Shown: positions 7,198 to 17,385, numbered from the stretch's first letter. The stretch is DNA of 64,000 nt from Spirosoma validum (GCF_014699035.1 NZ_JACXAA010000001.1:992001-1056000), one strand, 5' to 3'. Program-made: numbers and translations. Notes: generated from the sequence alone by a model not told the origin.

Positions 7198-8976
7198 ATG
7201 ATGAACAATCAAAAGCAATCGTTGATGACTCTCCTGCTTATTGGAACGACTATAACCGCTCCTCTAATGGCACAGGATCTTCCAACAGCTTTAAGTGATA
7301 TAGAGGCTGAACGATATCCAAAGGCAGAGAAGGCCTTAACTCAACTGGCCACTAGTTCGCCAACAGCCGATAATCAATTTTATCTTGGCTATTATTATCT
7401 TAGAAGTGGGCAGTTGGACAAAGCAAAAGCAACATTTGAAAAAGGCGCTGCTGCTGACGCTAAAAATCAGTTAAATAATGTTGGCCTTGGTGGTGTTGCC
7501 TTAGCAAAGGGGGATGGTGCTACAGCTAAATCTTTAATTGATAATGCAGTTGGGCAAACAAAAAGCAAAAACCAAGATGTGCTAATTAGGGGCGCAGAGA
7601 TGTATACGCTTTCTGACAAGCCAAAACAGAACGATCCAGCTGCCGCTCTCGCTTTGTTAGCTACTGCTGACGAAAAAGACAAGAAAAATGAGAATGCAGA
7701 GATCGAGATGCTAATGGGAGATGCTTATTTTCTGAAAAATGATGGTGGTAATGCCATTACAAAGTACGAAAATGCATTAGCTATTAATCCGAAACTAGCC
7801 GAGGCTAATTATAAAATAGGTCGGCTGTACCTGCGTGGTAAGAACTACCAGAAGGCACAAGATTATTTTAAGCAGGCGATTCAAACGGATGCTGAATTTG
7901 CGCCTACTTATCGGGGATATGCAGATGCTCTAGCTAACTCACGAGCTTATAAGAGTGCAGCACAAAACTATGAATTATACATTCAAAAGAGCGGCACTAC
8001 TGATCCTGAGTTGTTGCTTGATGTAGCCCGTTACAAGTTTTTAGCTGAAGATTACCAGGGCGCTATTTCCTATCTGGACCAGCTGAAAGGCAAAATCAAT
8101 AATCCAATTATTGATCGTATGTATGGCTGGGCTTACAGCGCTTTGGGTAAAAATAATGAATCTGTTGAATCTCTTAATCGGTTTATCTCGACGGCTCCCC
8201 AAAAAGTAATCTATGATGATTACAAATACTTGGGTCGTGCTCAAGGGCAATTAGGAACCCCTGAAGGTGACTCACTTAGCGTTGTTAATTTAGAGAAAGC
8301 AGCTCCATTAGATACAACAGAGAACCTTTATCGTGAGATCGGCGAGAAATACTATAAGACGAAAAAGTACGATAAGGCAGCTACGTATTACGCTAAGACT
8401 ATTGCTAACGACAAAAAGCCACAAAACAACGATTTTTTGTGGTTAGGTCTTGCCAATTATCAGTATGCTCCCCGTGTTGGTCGTGACAGTACAGCTGCCC
8501 CTATAGATACTGCTCAGATTCCGCAGGTAAAACAACAGTATTATTTAAGAGCCGATTCAGCTTTCGCCCTGATGTCGCAAAAAATAGAAGCAGATGGCAA
8601 AAAATACCCACTAGCTTACTATTACCGGGCAGGTGCTAATTATTATGCATATCCGAACGAAAAAGAAAAGGGTGCTGAATTAGCGACACCACTCTATGAA
8701 AAATTCATTGAGCAGGCTATGTCTCCAGATTCAGCAGATAAAACGGATTATAAAAGGTACCTTATCACTTCTTATAAAGCATTGGCGGGATTTAGTCTTC
8801 TGAAGAAAGATGATGCTAAAGCTAAAGAATATTTTAATAAGGTATTGGAGCTAGATCCTAACGATGAAAGTGTTAAAAAGGCACTAGAAGGGCCTAAAGC
8901 ACCACCTGCATCGACGAAACCAACTGCAAAACCAGCTCCTAAGGCTCCGGCAAAAAAGAAAGTAGCCAGTAGGTAA
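7198..8976 (+). CDS. Secreted tetratricopeptide-repeat protein
   Basis: Reading from the ATG at 7198 gives 592 aa with a signal peptide (LMTLLLIGTTITAPLMAQD, cleavage after about residue 25); the frame also opens at a TTG at 7189, which is less likely. The body is a series of TPR-type helix pairs, for example AEANYKIGRLYLRGKNYQKAQDYF and YKTKKYDKAATYYAKTI, ending with a Lys/Pro/Ala-rich tail. It should be a periplasmic scaffold. Its position directly after the exb-tonB cluster and its own promoter suggest a role linked to envelope transport or stress; the partner is unknown. A strong terminator follows. Confidence 0.88.
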   Translation: MMNNQKQSLMTLLLIGTTITAPLMAQDLPTALSDIEAERYPKAEKALTQLATSSPTADNQFYLGYYYLRSGQLDKAKATFEKGAAADAKNQLNNVGLGGVALAKGDGATAKSLIDNAVGQTKSKNQDVLIRGAEMYTLSDKPKQNDPAAALALLATADEKDKKNENAEIEMLMGDAYFLKNDGGNAITKYENALAINPKLAEANYKIGRLYLRGKNYQKAQDYFKQAIQTDAEFAPTYRGYADALANSRAYKSAAQNYELYIQKSGTTDPELLLDVARYKFLAEDYQGAISYLDQLKGKINNPIIDRMYGWAYSALGKNNESVESLNRFISTAPQKVIYDDYKYLGRAQGQLGTPEGDSLSVVNLEKAAPLDTTENLYREIGEKYYKTKKYDKAATYYAKTIANDKKPQNNDFLWLGLANYQYAPRVGRDSTAAPIDTAQIPQVKQQYYLRADSAFALMSQKIEADGKKYPLAYYYRAGANYYAYPNEKEKGAELATPLYEKFIEQAMSPDSADKTDYKRYLITSYKALAGFSLLKKDDAKAKEYFNKVLELDPNDESVKKALEGPKAPPASTKPTAKPAPKAPAKKKVASR

Positions 8977-8994
8977 CGGTCTGTCAAATTGAGT

Positions 8995-9035
8995 AAAAGA
9001 AAAGCGCAGTCATGATGTCTGCGCTTTTCTTTTTG
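8995..9035 (+). terminator. Rho-independent terminator after the TPR gene
   Basis: Stem AAAAGAAAAGCGCAG / CTGCGCTTTTCTTTT, with the perfect core AGAAAAGCGCAG pairing across the loop TCATGATGT (9010-9018). T-rich 3' end. It closes the exbB-TPR region. Confidence 0.9.
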
Positions 9036-9089
9036 TTTCCAGATAATAAAACACGTGACTACCAACGCTATTATTTTCCAGAGGTATCT

Positions 9090-9097
9090 TAACTTTG
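9090..9097 (+). promoter_or_regulatory. -7 promoter element before adk
   Basis: TAACTTTG matches TAnnTTTG exactly, 43 bp before the adk start and just after the upstream terminator. The -33 region is weak. Confidence 0.5.
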
Positions 9098-9139
9098 CGG
9101 GCGCAATTTTTGATTAAACAAGATTACTACTAAAACCGT

Positions 9140-9715
9140 ATGCTTAACCTTGTACTGTTTGGCCCTCCAGGAGCCGGAAAAGGTACCCAAAGCGAGAAAC
9201 TTATTCGTAAATACAATCTAGTTCATTTGTCAACCGGCGATTTGTTAAGATCGCAGATTGCAGCCGGTACAGAACTAGGTTTACGGGCCAAACAGTTGAT
9301 GGACCAAGGATTACTCGTTCCGGACGAAGTTGTCATTGGTATGATCGATAATAAATTACGGGAGAACCAGGCTGCTCAGGGTTTCATTTTTGATGGATTT
9401 CCACGTACTGTTTTACAAGCAGAAGCGCTTGATCAGTTACTAAGTCTGTATAAAGCTCCCATTACGATAATGGTTGCTTTGGTCGTAAACGATGAAGAAT
9501 TAATTCGTCGGCTGCTAAAAAGAGGGGAAACATCCGGTCGTCCAGACGATCGGGACGAGGCTACTGCCCGTCGACGCGTGAGTGTATACAATAAGGAAAC
9601 TATGCCCGTAGCTGATTATTATGGTCAACAAGGGAAATTCGCAGCGATAGACGGCATTGGTGAGATTGATGATATCTTCCAGACAATCTGCCAAAAAATT
9701 GAAGAGAGTAGGTAA
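9140..9715 (+). CDS. adk: Adenylate kinase
   Basis: A 191-aa cytoplasmic enzyme that interconverts ATP + AMP and 2 ADP. The P-loop GPPGAGKGT is at residues 8-16, the AMP site LSTGDLLRSQI follows, then GFIFDGFPRT, and RRLLKRGETSGRPDDRD marks the short lid. The length fits the short-lid type without the zinc-binding LID insert of the 214-aa form. It is followed after 25 bp by obg and likely shares a message with it. Confidence 0.97.
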   Translation: MLNLVLFGPPGAGKGTQSEKLIRKYNLVHLSTGDLLRSQIAAGTELGLRAKQLMDQGLLVPDEVVIGMIDNKLRENQAAQGFIFDGFPRTVLQAEALDQLLSLYKAPITIMVALVVNDEELIRRLLKRGETSGRPDDRDEATARRRVSVYNKETMPVADYYGQQGKFAAIDGIGEIDDIFQTICQKIEESR

Positions 9716-9740
9716 TGTGAGGTAGGAATAGAGACTAATT

Positions 9741-10745
9741 ATGGCTTCATCTAATTTTATTGATTACGTAAAAATAAATTGCCGGTCAGGCGCTGGTGGA
9801 GCTGGATCAGTTCATTTTCGACGGGAGAAACATACTCCAAAAGGAGGTCCTGACGGTGGTGATGGCGGTCGAGGTGGTCATATTATTCTACGGGGAAATT
9901 CTCAGCTCTGGACACTTCTACATTTAAAATACCGCAAACATATTAAGGCTGAAAACGGTACAGCAGGTGAAGGAGGCAGACGAAGTGGTGCGCAAGGAGA
10001 AGACGTTATCCTGGAAGTACCACTCGGTACTATTGCCCGAGAGCCTGATTCGAGTAAAAAATTAGCTGAAATAACCGAAGATGGTCAAGAGATTATTCTC
10101 TTTGCTGGTGGTCGGGGCGGTTTGGGCAACGATCATTTTAAATCATCAACCCAACAGGCACCTTATTACGCCCAAACCGGGGAGGCTGGCCTGGAAGAAT
10201 GGGTTGTGTTAGAGTTAAAACTTCTGGCTGATGTAGGTTTAGTCGGTTTCCCCAATGCAGGAAAATCTACATTATTGTCTGTGTTGTCAGCAGCCCGTCC
10301 AGAAATTGCTGATTATCCGTTTACAACCCTTGTACCTAATTTAGGGGTCGTAGCGTATAGAGATTATAAATCATTCGTTATGGCCGATATTCCTGGTATA
10401 ATCGAAGGAGCATCGCAGGGTAAAGGGCTAGGATTACGCTTTCTACGACATATAGAGCGCAATTCGGTACTTCTATTCATGATTCCAGCAACTACCGAAG
10501 ATATTCGTCAGGAATACAATACGTTGTTAAATGAGCTACGCGAGTTTAATCCAGAATTGATGGATAAAACTCGCTTACTAGCAATTACTAAAACTGATCT
10601 TGTTGATAATACAGCACTAACTCAACTTAAGAAAAGTTTACCTAAGAAAGTACCTGTTGCTTTTATTTCTTCGGTTAGTCAACAGGGGTTAGATGAACTA
10701 AAAGATATTATTTGGCAAAGCTTAACGACTACAGCACCAGTTTAA
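9741..10745 (+). CDS. obg: GTPase Obg/CgtA
   Basis: A 334-aa ribosome-associated GTPase needed for large-subunit maturation. The N-terminal Gly-rich Obg fold (residues about 1-158) has [18 protein letters not shown] and [14 protein letters not shown]. The G domain has G1 GFPNAGKST (about 169), switch [13 protein letters not shown]3 DIPGIIEGA (about 215) and G4 ITKTD. No C-terminal OCT domain is present, which is usual for the group. It lies just after adk on the same strand. Confidence 0.97.
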   Translation: MASSNFIDYVKINCRSGAGGAGSVHFRREKHTPKGGPDGGDGGRGGHIILRGNSQLWTLLHLKYRKHIKAENGTAGEGGRRSGAQGEDVILEVPLGTIAREPDSSKKLAEITEDGQEIILFAGGRGGLGNDHFKSSTQQAPYYAQTGEAGLEEWVVLELKLLADVGLVGFPNAGKSTLLSVLSAARPEIADYPFTTLVPNLGVVAYRDYKSFVMADIPGIIEGASQGKGLGLRFLRHIERNSVLLFMIPATTEDIRQEYNTLLNELREFNPELMDKTRLLAITKTDLVDNTALTQLKKSLPKKVPVAFISSVSQQGLDELKDIIWQSLTTTAPV

Positions 10746-10805
10746 TCGTATATATAGCTAGTAGAATATACTATTAAAGTACTCACCGGTCACGTTTTAA
10801 CTACT

Positions 10806-13781
10806 ATGAACCATTTTTACAGGGCTTTTAAAACAGTACTGTTATTGTTATTTCCTTTTATTGCATTATCCCAAGTTCAAGTATCTTTTCCCACTTCCCG
10901 AGCAGTTTTCCAACGGGATAAAGCGAATCAGGCAACGATTCGTATTACGGGTTATTACACATCCACAGTTACACGAATAGAAGCCCGATTACAGGCACGT
11001 GACGGACAAGGCGCATCAATCGATTGGCGTACTATTCAGGATAATGTCACTGGCGGTGTATATGCCGGAGATTTAACAAGCCAGGCTGGTTGGTACAATC
11101 TTGAAGTACGAGGAATGAATGGTAATCAACAGGTTGGTAACGTCGCCACAACTGAACGAGTTGGTATTGGCGAAGTGTTTATCATAGCTGGCCAGTCGAA
11201 TGCCCAGGGTGTTCATCAATCTGCGCCCAACCCGTCTAATGATCGAGTTAACTGCGTAAACTATCAATATCCCGGAGATGGCTATCCAAATGATCCACCA
11301 ACGCCTGTTTTTACCCAACTTGACAATTCACCGGGTTTTACAATTTCACCAAGAGGCACAGGCAGTTGGTGTTGGGGACAATTAGGCGATCTTTTGGTTA
11401 AGCGTCTGAATGTTCCCGTTATGTTTTTCAATGGTGCCTTTAGTGGTACTCCTGTTCAAAACTGGCGTCAAAGTGCCCCAGAAGGTGGTACGGCATATAG
11501 TGTCTATAATGGTCAACCTTATCCACCCCGGCAACCCTACATCAATCTTAAACTTGCGCTTCAATTTTACGCCAATGTATTAGGAGTTCGCGCTGTTTTA
11601 TGGCATCAGGGAGAGGCAGACAATTTACTTAATACTTCCACTAGTCAATACGTCAGTGATTTACAATTTGTTATAAATCAGACCCGACAGGATTATAACA
11701 GAAATATGTCATGGGTGGTATCCAGAGCTACTTACGGTGACAATATTGGTGGAGTAGATCCGGCGATTATAGCCGCGCAGGATATTGTAATTAACTCTAC
11801 CGGGAACGTATTTGCGGGACCTAATACGGACGGTATTCAGGTACCAAGAAAGCGCCCTCCTTTATTCGATGTCGATGCCATACACTTTGATTATGATGGC
11901 CTGTTAGAAGTAGCCAATGCTTGGAATAATAGCTTAAATGATTCTTTCTTTCAAAATTCAAATCCCGTTAGTCCGGCTCCCACACCTACTCTTTCGGTTG
12001 CCTGCGCAGGTAATAACAGTTTACGGATTAGCGTTAACGGAAATTATTCGAACGTTCAATGGAGTTCAGGAGAGATGGGAAATACAATCACTAAAAGTGG
12101 AGGTATATACCGGGCAAAGATTAAAGATAATTTAGGTAATACCTTTTTCTCAGCACAAGTAAGTGTTCCAAACGTAACAGCTACGGTAGCTAACAATGGA
12201 CTTCCGTTCGTCTGTGCGGGCAATAGTTTAAGCCTAGTTGCGAATTTCGATGCAAATGTAACATGGGTTAATCAGCAGACGAATGCGGTAGTAGGCAATG
12301 GACCAACGTTTTCAACAAGTGTTGAAGGGAATTTTTACGTTCGCTATCGTGATGTAAGTGGTTGCGACTTCACATCAAATGTTATTAACGCTACGATCAA
12401 ACCGTTACCCAGCACCCCTGCTATCAGTAATGACAAGCCTACCACATTCTGTCAAGGAGATAATACGGTTCTACGTACCAGTACTGATATCACCCGCTAT
12501 AATTGGAGCGATGGTCAACAGGGCAAATCAGTTACTATCAGTAATTCAGGCTCTTATTTTCTAACGGTAACTGATCAGTTCGGCTGTACGTCAGCACAGT
12601 CGAATACAATTAGCGTAACTGCAAATCCAGTTCCGGTTAAGCCTGTGATTGCAACCAACGGTCCAACTACGTTCTGCGCAGATCGAAACATTACGCTTAC
12701 AGCTCCCCAGAACGTAGCTTACCAATGGACGAGTGGTCAAACGACACAAAGTATTACCATAAATGAATCGGGCAACTTTGCCGTTGTTACCCGTAATCAG
12801 TTCGGTTGTTCTTCTGTACAATCAGATATAACTACAATTAAGGTTAATCCATTGCCAGCATCTCCTTCTATTTCAGCGGGGGGAGCCACAACATTTTGTG
12901 ATGGCAACCGCGTTACGCTAACGGCGGCCAGTCCACTTGATGTAATCTGGTCTAGTGGACAAAATGCCAAATCAATTGTAGTTACCTCATCTGGAAATTA
13001 TGCAGTACAGGCCCGCGACCAGATCGGCTGTTTGTCACCTTACTCAACCGTCATAACTGTTAGGGTTAATCCACTGCCGCCTACTCCAACCATTCTTGCT
13101 AATCCAGACCGTATTATTTGCGAAGAAGATAAAGTTACATTACGTGTTGAAGGCCCATATACTGTATTTTGGAGTACTGGTGATTCGACACAGCGTATTG
13201 TTACAGGTGCTGCTGGTATATATTCAGCTAAAGTCCGGGATGTGAATGGCTGTATTTCCGCCCAGGCCGGTAGCACAACTGTTGAATTAAGGCCTTTGCC
13301 CGCCCCGCCAACAATAAATATTATCGGTACATATACGCTTGAAGCAGTCAGTTCTGCAAACGGAAACCAATTCCGCTGGTATCGAGGGACTGATTCTTTG
13401 GCCTTTCAATCATCGATCATAAAAGCCAATCAGTCTGGTCTCTACACTGCCCGCTCATCTACTGTCTATTCGCCAATATTAACTTGCTTTTCTCGCCCCT
13501 CTACACCAATTTCATTTACTGTAGATTTAAGCAATAGAGGGCTCAGCATTTATCCTAATCCTAACCCTAATAAGGTTATTATCCTGGAAACACTGGAAAA
13601 TTTGGCGAATGCAACCGTAACGCTTTTTACTTTATATGGTCAGCAGGTTTTCGCAACAACTGTTCCCCTATTTGATGAACGAAAACAGTTCGTTTTGACA
13701 GGGCTGCCTTCCGGTCCTTATATACTACGTGTTCAGGCTGCCAGCTTCAATGTTTCAAAGCGAATTATACTAGGATTGTAA
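10806..13781 (+). CDS. Secreted SGNH/sialate O-acetylesterase-like protein with Ig-like repeats and T9SS tail
   Basis: 991 aa. A signal peptide (LLLLFPFIALSQ) leads into an N-terminal beta domain and a SASA-type esterase domain: GEVFIIAGQSNAQG (catalytic Ser near residue 131), SWCWGQLGDLL, VLWHQGEADN (about 265) and DAIHFDYDG with the probable catalytic Asp-His pair (about 357). From about residue 460 to 830 come five tandem repeats of about 74 aa with a pattern TFCxGxxVTL ... WSxGQ ... SGxYxVxVxDQxGC. The last 80 residues form a type IX secretion sorting domain (LSIYPNPNPNKV ... GLPSGPYILRV). It is probably a cell-surface or released carbohydrate esterase; the substrate is unknown. A paralogue follows. 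Confidence 0.85.
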   Translation: MNHFYRAFKTVLLLLFPFIALSQVQVSFPTSRAVFQRDKANQATIRITGYYTSTVTRIEARLQARDGQGASIDWRTIQDNVTGGVYAGDLTSQAGWYNLEVRGMNGNQQVGNVATTERVGIGEVFIIAGQSNAQGVHQSAPNPSNDRVNCVNYQYPGDGYPNDPPTPVFTQLDNSPGFTISPRGTGSWCWGQLGDLLVKRLNVPVMFFNGAFSGTPVQNWRQSAPEGGTAYSVYNGQPYPPRQPYINLKLALQFYANVLGVRAVLWHQGEADNLLNTSTSQYVSDLQFVINQTRQDYNRNMSWVVSRATYGDNIGGVDPAIIAAQDIVINSTGNVFAGPNTDGIQVPRKRPPLFDVDAIHFDYDGLLEVANAWNNSLNDSFFQNSNPVSPAPTPTLSVACAGNNSLRISVNGNYSNVQWSSGEMGNTITKSGGIYRAKIKDNLGNTFFSAQVSVPNVTATVANNGLPFVCAGNSLSLVANFDANVTWVNQQTNAVVGNGPTFSTSVEGNFYVRYRDVSGCDFTSNVINATIKPLPSTPAISNDKPTTFCQGDNTVLRTSTDITRYNWSDGQQGKSVTISNSGSYFLTVTDQFGCTSAQSNTISVTANPVPVKPVIATNGPTTFCADRNITLTAPQNVAYQWTSGQTTQSITINESGNFAVVTRNQFGCSSVQSDITTIKVNPLPASPSISAGGATTFCDGNRVTLTAASPLDVIWSSGQNAKSIVVTSSGNYAVQARDQIGCLSPYSTVITVRVNPLPPTPTILANPDRIICEEDKVTLRVEGPYTVFWSTGDSTQRIVTGAAGIYSAKVRDVNGCISAQAGSTTVELRPLPAPPTINIIGTYTLEAVSSANGNQFRWYRGTDSLAFQSSIIKANQSGLYTARSSTVYSPILTCFSRPSTPISFTVDLSNRGLSIYPNPNPNKVIILETLENLANATVTLFTLYGQQVFATTVPLFDERKQFVLTGLPSGPYILRVQAASFNVSKRIILGL

Positions 13782-13962
13782 TATTAATTCTGTATATACC
13801 GTTTAATCTAAAAAAATAGCTTTAATATTGCACTTTACCGGGAAAGTCTAATCATATATTAGCCGTCTGAATGACTACGATTAGATCTATTCTAATCACT
13901 TATTTAGGGCGATTTTCGTCTTAACTGTTAGAAGACCGGGTGTAGATTATTGATCAATAAAA

Positions 13963-16140
13963 ATGAGAAACTATTATCTTTTACTGCGTCTATTTATATT
14001 CGGTCTGATAATTATCAGTTCGCAAGTAATAGCTCAGACTACGCAAGTAGTTAAAATTACATATCCAGCCAGTAGAGCAATTTTTCAACGCGAAAATAAT
14101 AATACCAGCATAATTTATTTATCAGGCAGTTTATATCAGCCTACTGATAGTGTTCAGGCTCGAGTGCAGGTAGAAGAAAATGGTCAGGGATTTAATACCG
14201 ATTGGATTACGATTCAGCGAAATCCGCAGGGAGGTCTCTTTCAAGGCTCAATAACAGCCAGAGGAGGATGGTATCGGTTAGAAGTACAAAACTTCTCGGG
14301 TGGTAGAGTGATCGGAAGCGATGTCGTCCGTAAAATTGGGATTGGTGAAGTTTTTATTATTACAGGTCAATCGAATGCACAGGGTTTCCTAAACTATGGA
14401 GCAGTAGGAGCTGCAGATGATCGAGTTAATAGCGTCACGTACGACAATAGTACAGCAAATTCACTTAATGACCCGCCAGCACCCACCTTCCAACAGCTTA
14501 GTGCGAATTCTTTAATTGGACCTCGTGGCCAAAGTGCGTGGTGCTGGGGTGTATTGGGTGACCTGCTCGTAAAACAATTCAACGTACCAGTTTTGTTCAT
14601 AAACACAGCTTGGGCGGGCACCACTATAAAAAACTGGGCAGAGAGTTCTACCGGTCAGATTACCAAAAACATATTTGCTATAGGCACTGCCAACGAAAAC
14701 TTTCCCGCAGGGATGCCTTATGCTAACTTAGTAATTGCACTGCATTATTATTGTTCACTGCAAGGATTACGTGCCGTATTGTGGCAACAGGGTGAAACGG
14801 ATAATACGCCATTGAATTCTACTCGGAAAGAATATGGCGATGCTATGCAATTTATAGTGAACAAAACGCGCGCTGATACGGATCGTTACCCTGCCTGGGT
14901 GTTGGCAAGATCGTCCTTTAATTTGGGGAAAGTCAATGAAAATATTATTCAAGCCCAAAATGACGTAATCAATACCTATAATAACAACGTTTTTGCTGGT
15001 CCTTTTACCGATAATATCCAAATTCCACGTTTCGACGACGTCCATTTTGGTAATAGACCGACCAATAATCCTGGCGATAAAGGCTTAAACGATTTAGGTC
15101 AGGCATGGTATGAAAGCTTAAACGCTGTTTTTTTTGCCAGTTCACGGCCCTTAGCGCCATTGCCTCCTCCTACAGTAACTGTTACGTGTTCTGCTACAAA
15201 TAATAGTTTAAACGTTAGCCTTCCAGCTGCTTACAGATCCTATGCCTGGAATTCTGGACAGGCTACGCAAAATATTTCAGTTACTCAGGCAGGGGTATAC
15301 AGAGCTACGATAAAAGACAGAGTAGGAAATACTTTTCTTTCCCCTGCTATTGATGTACAAAGTCCAATTCAGCCGGTAACACCAACTGTCTCTTTAGCTC
15401 GCGATCCAAGCAAGGTTGCAGATAGGCTACAACAAATCTGTACAGATTCCACCCTATCATTGCTCGCTAACGTAGCATCGAATAGTATAGGCCTTTGGAG
15501 TAGTGGTACGGCAGTTACTACGGGGCGTACTTTCACAGCAACTAAAGCAGGAGACTATTCCTTGCAGGCGCAAAATGTATATGGCTGTAAATCCGCACAA
15601 TCACCTTCTATCAATTTGACCGTACGGCCAAAAGTCGCAACGCCAACAATTGAACAGATTGGGGCTTATACGTTGCAGGCGGTTCTACCAACCCCAACTG
15701 GCGGTCAACCAGATTTATTCGACTGGCAGCGAGGGGGTGAAGTGATTCCACAGAATAGTGCTGTTGTGAAAGTGGCTGTATCGGCTAACTACTCAGCGCG
15801 AGCGAAAACTACTTTCAGCTTATCCAATGGCTCTAACCTGTCTTGCTATTCCGATTATAGCTCACCGAAACTATTTACATTTGATCAGTCGAATGGCGGA
15901 CTAAGTATTTACCCTAATCCTTCGGCAGACGGTAGAGTTACAATTGAAACGATTGAGAATCTGCAAAATGCCGATGTAGATGTATTTTCACTTAGTGGTC
16001 AGTTACTTTTCTCTACCCAGGTTGCCTCGTTTAACGAACGTAAAGCGCTTAATCTTACCGGGTTAGCACAAGGCGTCTATCTGATCCGAGTACGATCTGC
16101 AGGTTTTGATATTTCCCGGCGCGTTATTATAAACCGTTAA
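13963..16140 (+). CDS. Second SGNH/sialate O-acetylesterase-like protein with T9SS tail
   Basis: A 725-aa paralogue of the preceding protein. It has a signal peptide (IFGLIIISSQVIAQ), the same N-terminal beta domain (TYPASRAIFQR), the esterase motifs GEVFIITGQSNAQG, AWCWGVLGDLLVKQF, AVLWQQGETDN and DDVHFG, and a T9SS sorting domain (LSIYPNPSADGRV ... GLAQGVYLIRVRS). It has only one or two of the Ig-like repeats, so the two proteins differ mainly in the number of spacer repeats. The tandem arrangement points to gene duplication. Secretion to the surface is inferred from the tail. Confidence 0.85.
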   Translation: MRNYYLLLRLFIFGLIIISSQVIAQTTQVVKITYPASRAIFQRENNNTSIIYLSGSLYQPTDSVQARVQVEENGQGFNTDWITIQRNPQGGLFQGSITARGGWYRLEVQNFSGGRVIGSDVVRKIGIGEVFIITGQSNAQGFLNYGAVGAADDRVNSVTYDNSTANSLNDPPAPTFQQLSANSLIGPRGQSAWCWGVLGDLLVKQFNVPVLFINTAWAGTTIKNWAESSTGQITKNIFAIGTANENFPAGMPYANLVIALHYYCSLQGLRAVLWQQGETDNTPLNSTRKEYGDAMQFIVNKTRADTDRYPAWVLARSSFNLGKVNENIIQAQNDVINTYNNNVFAGPFTDNIQIPRFDDVHFGNRPTNNPGDKGLNDLGQAWYESLNAVFFASSRPLAPLPPPTVTVTCSATNNSLNVSLPAAYRSYAWNSGQATQNISVTQAGVYRATIKDRVGNTFLSPAIDVQSPIQPVTPTVSLARDPSKVADRLQQICTDSTLSLLANVASNSIGLWSSGTAVTTGRTFTATKAGDYSLQAQNVYGCKSAQSPSINLTVRPKVATPTIEQIGAYTLQAVLPTPTGGQPDLFDWQRGGEVIPQNSAVVKVAVSANYSARAKTTFSLSNGSNLSCYSDYSSPKLFTFDQSNGGLSIYPNPSADGRVTIETIENLQNADVDVFSLSGQLLFSTQVASFNERKALNLTGLAQGVYLIRVRSAGFDISRRVIINR

Positions 16141-16161
16141 CGTTTAATTTATTAATCATAT

Positions 16162-16191
16162 CAGAAGCCTTTCCACCCGGAGAGGCTTCTG
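16162..16191 (+). terminator. Hairpin after the second SGNH gene, possible terminator
   Basis: CAGAAGCCT (16162-16170) pairs with AGGCTTCTG (16183-16191) across a 12-nt loop. There is no T-run, so termination is uncertain; it may belong to the intergenic hairpins common in this window. Confidence 0.5.
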
Positions 16192-16288
16192 TCGTTAAAG
16201 GGAACAGAACTTCAACATTACATTTTTGAGTGTATATTTGATGTATTGCGGTAACGATGGACTATCACAGTTCTATTGGTTTTATCGC

Positions 16289-16296
16289 TACCTTTG
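16289..16296 (+). promoter_or_regulatory. -7 promoter element of the nuo operon
   Basis: TACCTTTG is an exact match to TAnnTTTG, 24 bp before the nuoA start. A clear -33 TTG at the right spacing is not seen. Confidence 0.5.
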
Positions 16297-16319
16297 TGTT
16301 TATATTCTCAACCTAATCT

Positions 16320-16691
16320 ATGAACGCAACTTACGTCCCGGCTGATTACCTGCCGGTGCTTATTCAACTCGGTTTAGCACTGGGATTTATTGTAACAACA
16401 ATGCTGGTTACCCACTCGATTGGGCCAAAACGTAACAGTCAGAAGAAGGATGATCCTTTTGAGTGTGGCATTCCGGTTCAAGGGGATGCCCGTACGCCGA
16501 TTTCTATCAAGTATTTCCTGATTGCTATCCTGTTTGTGCTTTTCGACGTAGAGGTGATCTTTTTATACCCCTGGGCCGTTAATTTCAAGGGGTTGGGTAT
16601 GACTGGTTTTATTGAGATGGTTCTGTTTATGGGATTACTCTTAGCCGGCTTTTATTACATTATTCGAAAAGGCGTTTTGAAATGGGAATAA
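16320..16691 (+). CDS. nuoA: NADH-quinone oxidoreductase subunit A
   Basis: A 123-aa membrane subunit of respiratory complex I. Three membrane helices are visible (about 10-32, 62-82, 92-112). The conserved loop with DPFECGIPVQGDARTPISIKYFLIAILF contains the quinone-channel Cys and the DVEVIFLYPW motif follows. It is the first gene of the nuo operon. Confidence 0.97.
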   Translation: MNATYVPADYLPVLIQLGLALGFIVTTMLVTHSIGPKRNSQKKDDPFECGIPVQGDARTPISIKYFLIAILFVLFDVEVIFLYPWAVNFKGLGMTGFIEMVLFMGLLLAGFYYIIRKGVLKWE

Positions 16692-16693
16692 GC

Positions 16694-16714
16694 CTCTAAA
16701 TGTGAATTTTAGAG
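16694..16714. repeat. Intergenic hairpin, nuoA-nuoB
   Basis: CTCTAAA (16694-16700) and TTTAGAG (16708-16714), perfect 7-bp arms with a 7-nt loop, no T-run. It begins just after the nuoA stop. Confidence 0.55.
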
Positions 16715-16754
16715 CAGGTTTATTCGTTGTTAGAGTAAGCAATCACAACGTTTT

Positions 16755-17300
16755 ATGGCAACTGATATTAAGCTGGCTGAAGCTCCTGCTAGTTACGACG
16801 GACCAGGCTTTTCGGCTACTTCCTTTGATAAAATAATTGGACTCGCTCGGGCGAACTCGCTCTGGCCATTACCATTCGCTACGTCCTGCTGTGGTATTGA
16901 GTTCATGTCAACAATGGCTTCAACATACGACTTAGCTCGATTTGGTTCAGAGCGTCCCAGCTTTTCACCACGTCAGGCCGATATGTTGCTGGTAGCGGGG
17001 ACCATCGCAAAAAAAATGGGGCCAATCTTGAAGCAAGTTTACCTGCAAATGGCCGAGCCTCGCTGGGTTATTGCTATAGGGGCCTGCGCTTCAAGTGGTG
17101 GTATTTTTGACACCTACAGCGTACTGCAGGGAATTGATCGTATTATTCCGGTTGATGTCTATGTTCCTGGTTGCCCACCACGCCCTGAACAGATCCTGGA
17201 CGGTGTTATGCAGGTGCAGGAATTGGCCAGGAACGAATCGTTACGTCGCCGTAATACAGAAGAGTATCAGAAATTACTGAATTCGTATAGTATTCAATAA
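16755..17300 (+). CDS. nuoB: NADH-quinone oxidoreductase subunit B
   Basis: A 181-aa peripheral-arm subunit that binds cluster N2, the last iron-sulfur centre before quinone. The ligands are visible: tandem Cys in PFATSCCGIEFM, Cys in IGACASSGG and Cys in YVPGCPPRPE. The N-terminal region is short and soluble. It follows nuoA by 63 bp, a gap that carries a hairpin. Confidence 0.98.
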   Translation: MATDIKLAEAPASYDGPGFSATSFDKIIGLARANSLWPLPFATSCCGIEFMSTMASTYDLARFGSERPSFSPRQADMLLVAGTIAKKMGPILKQVYLQMAEPRWVIAIGACASSGGIFDTYSVLQGIDRIIPVDVYVPGCPPRPEQILDGVMQVQELARNESLRRRNTEEYQKLLNSYSIQ

Positions 17301-17370
17301 GTAATGAACGAGCGGATGCATAGCTAATGTCTCAAGTGACAACTCTCTATCTCATCCACTCATTCGTAAC
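17301..17370. repeat. Intergenic inverted repeat, nuoB-nuoC
   Basis: Arms at 17301-17318 (GTAATGAACGAGCGGATG) and 17353-17370 (CATCCACTCATTCGTAAC) pair at 14 of 18 positions, the mismatches being mostly G-T type in RNA. A small inner TGTC...GACA pair and downstream ACTCATTC direct repeats are also present. The unit starts at the base after the nuoB stop. Confidence 0.6.
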
Positions 17371-17385
17371 TCACTCATTCACTCA

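Noticed and set aside
12190..13300. Regularly spaced repeats resembling a CRISPR array
   Set aside because: They are in frame, about 220 bp apart and encode Ig-like protein repeats within one open gene.
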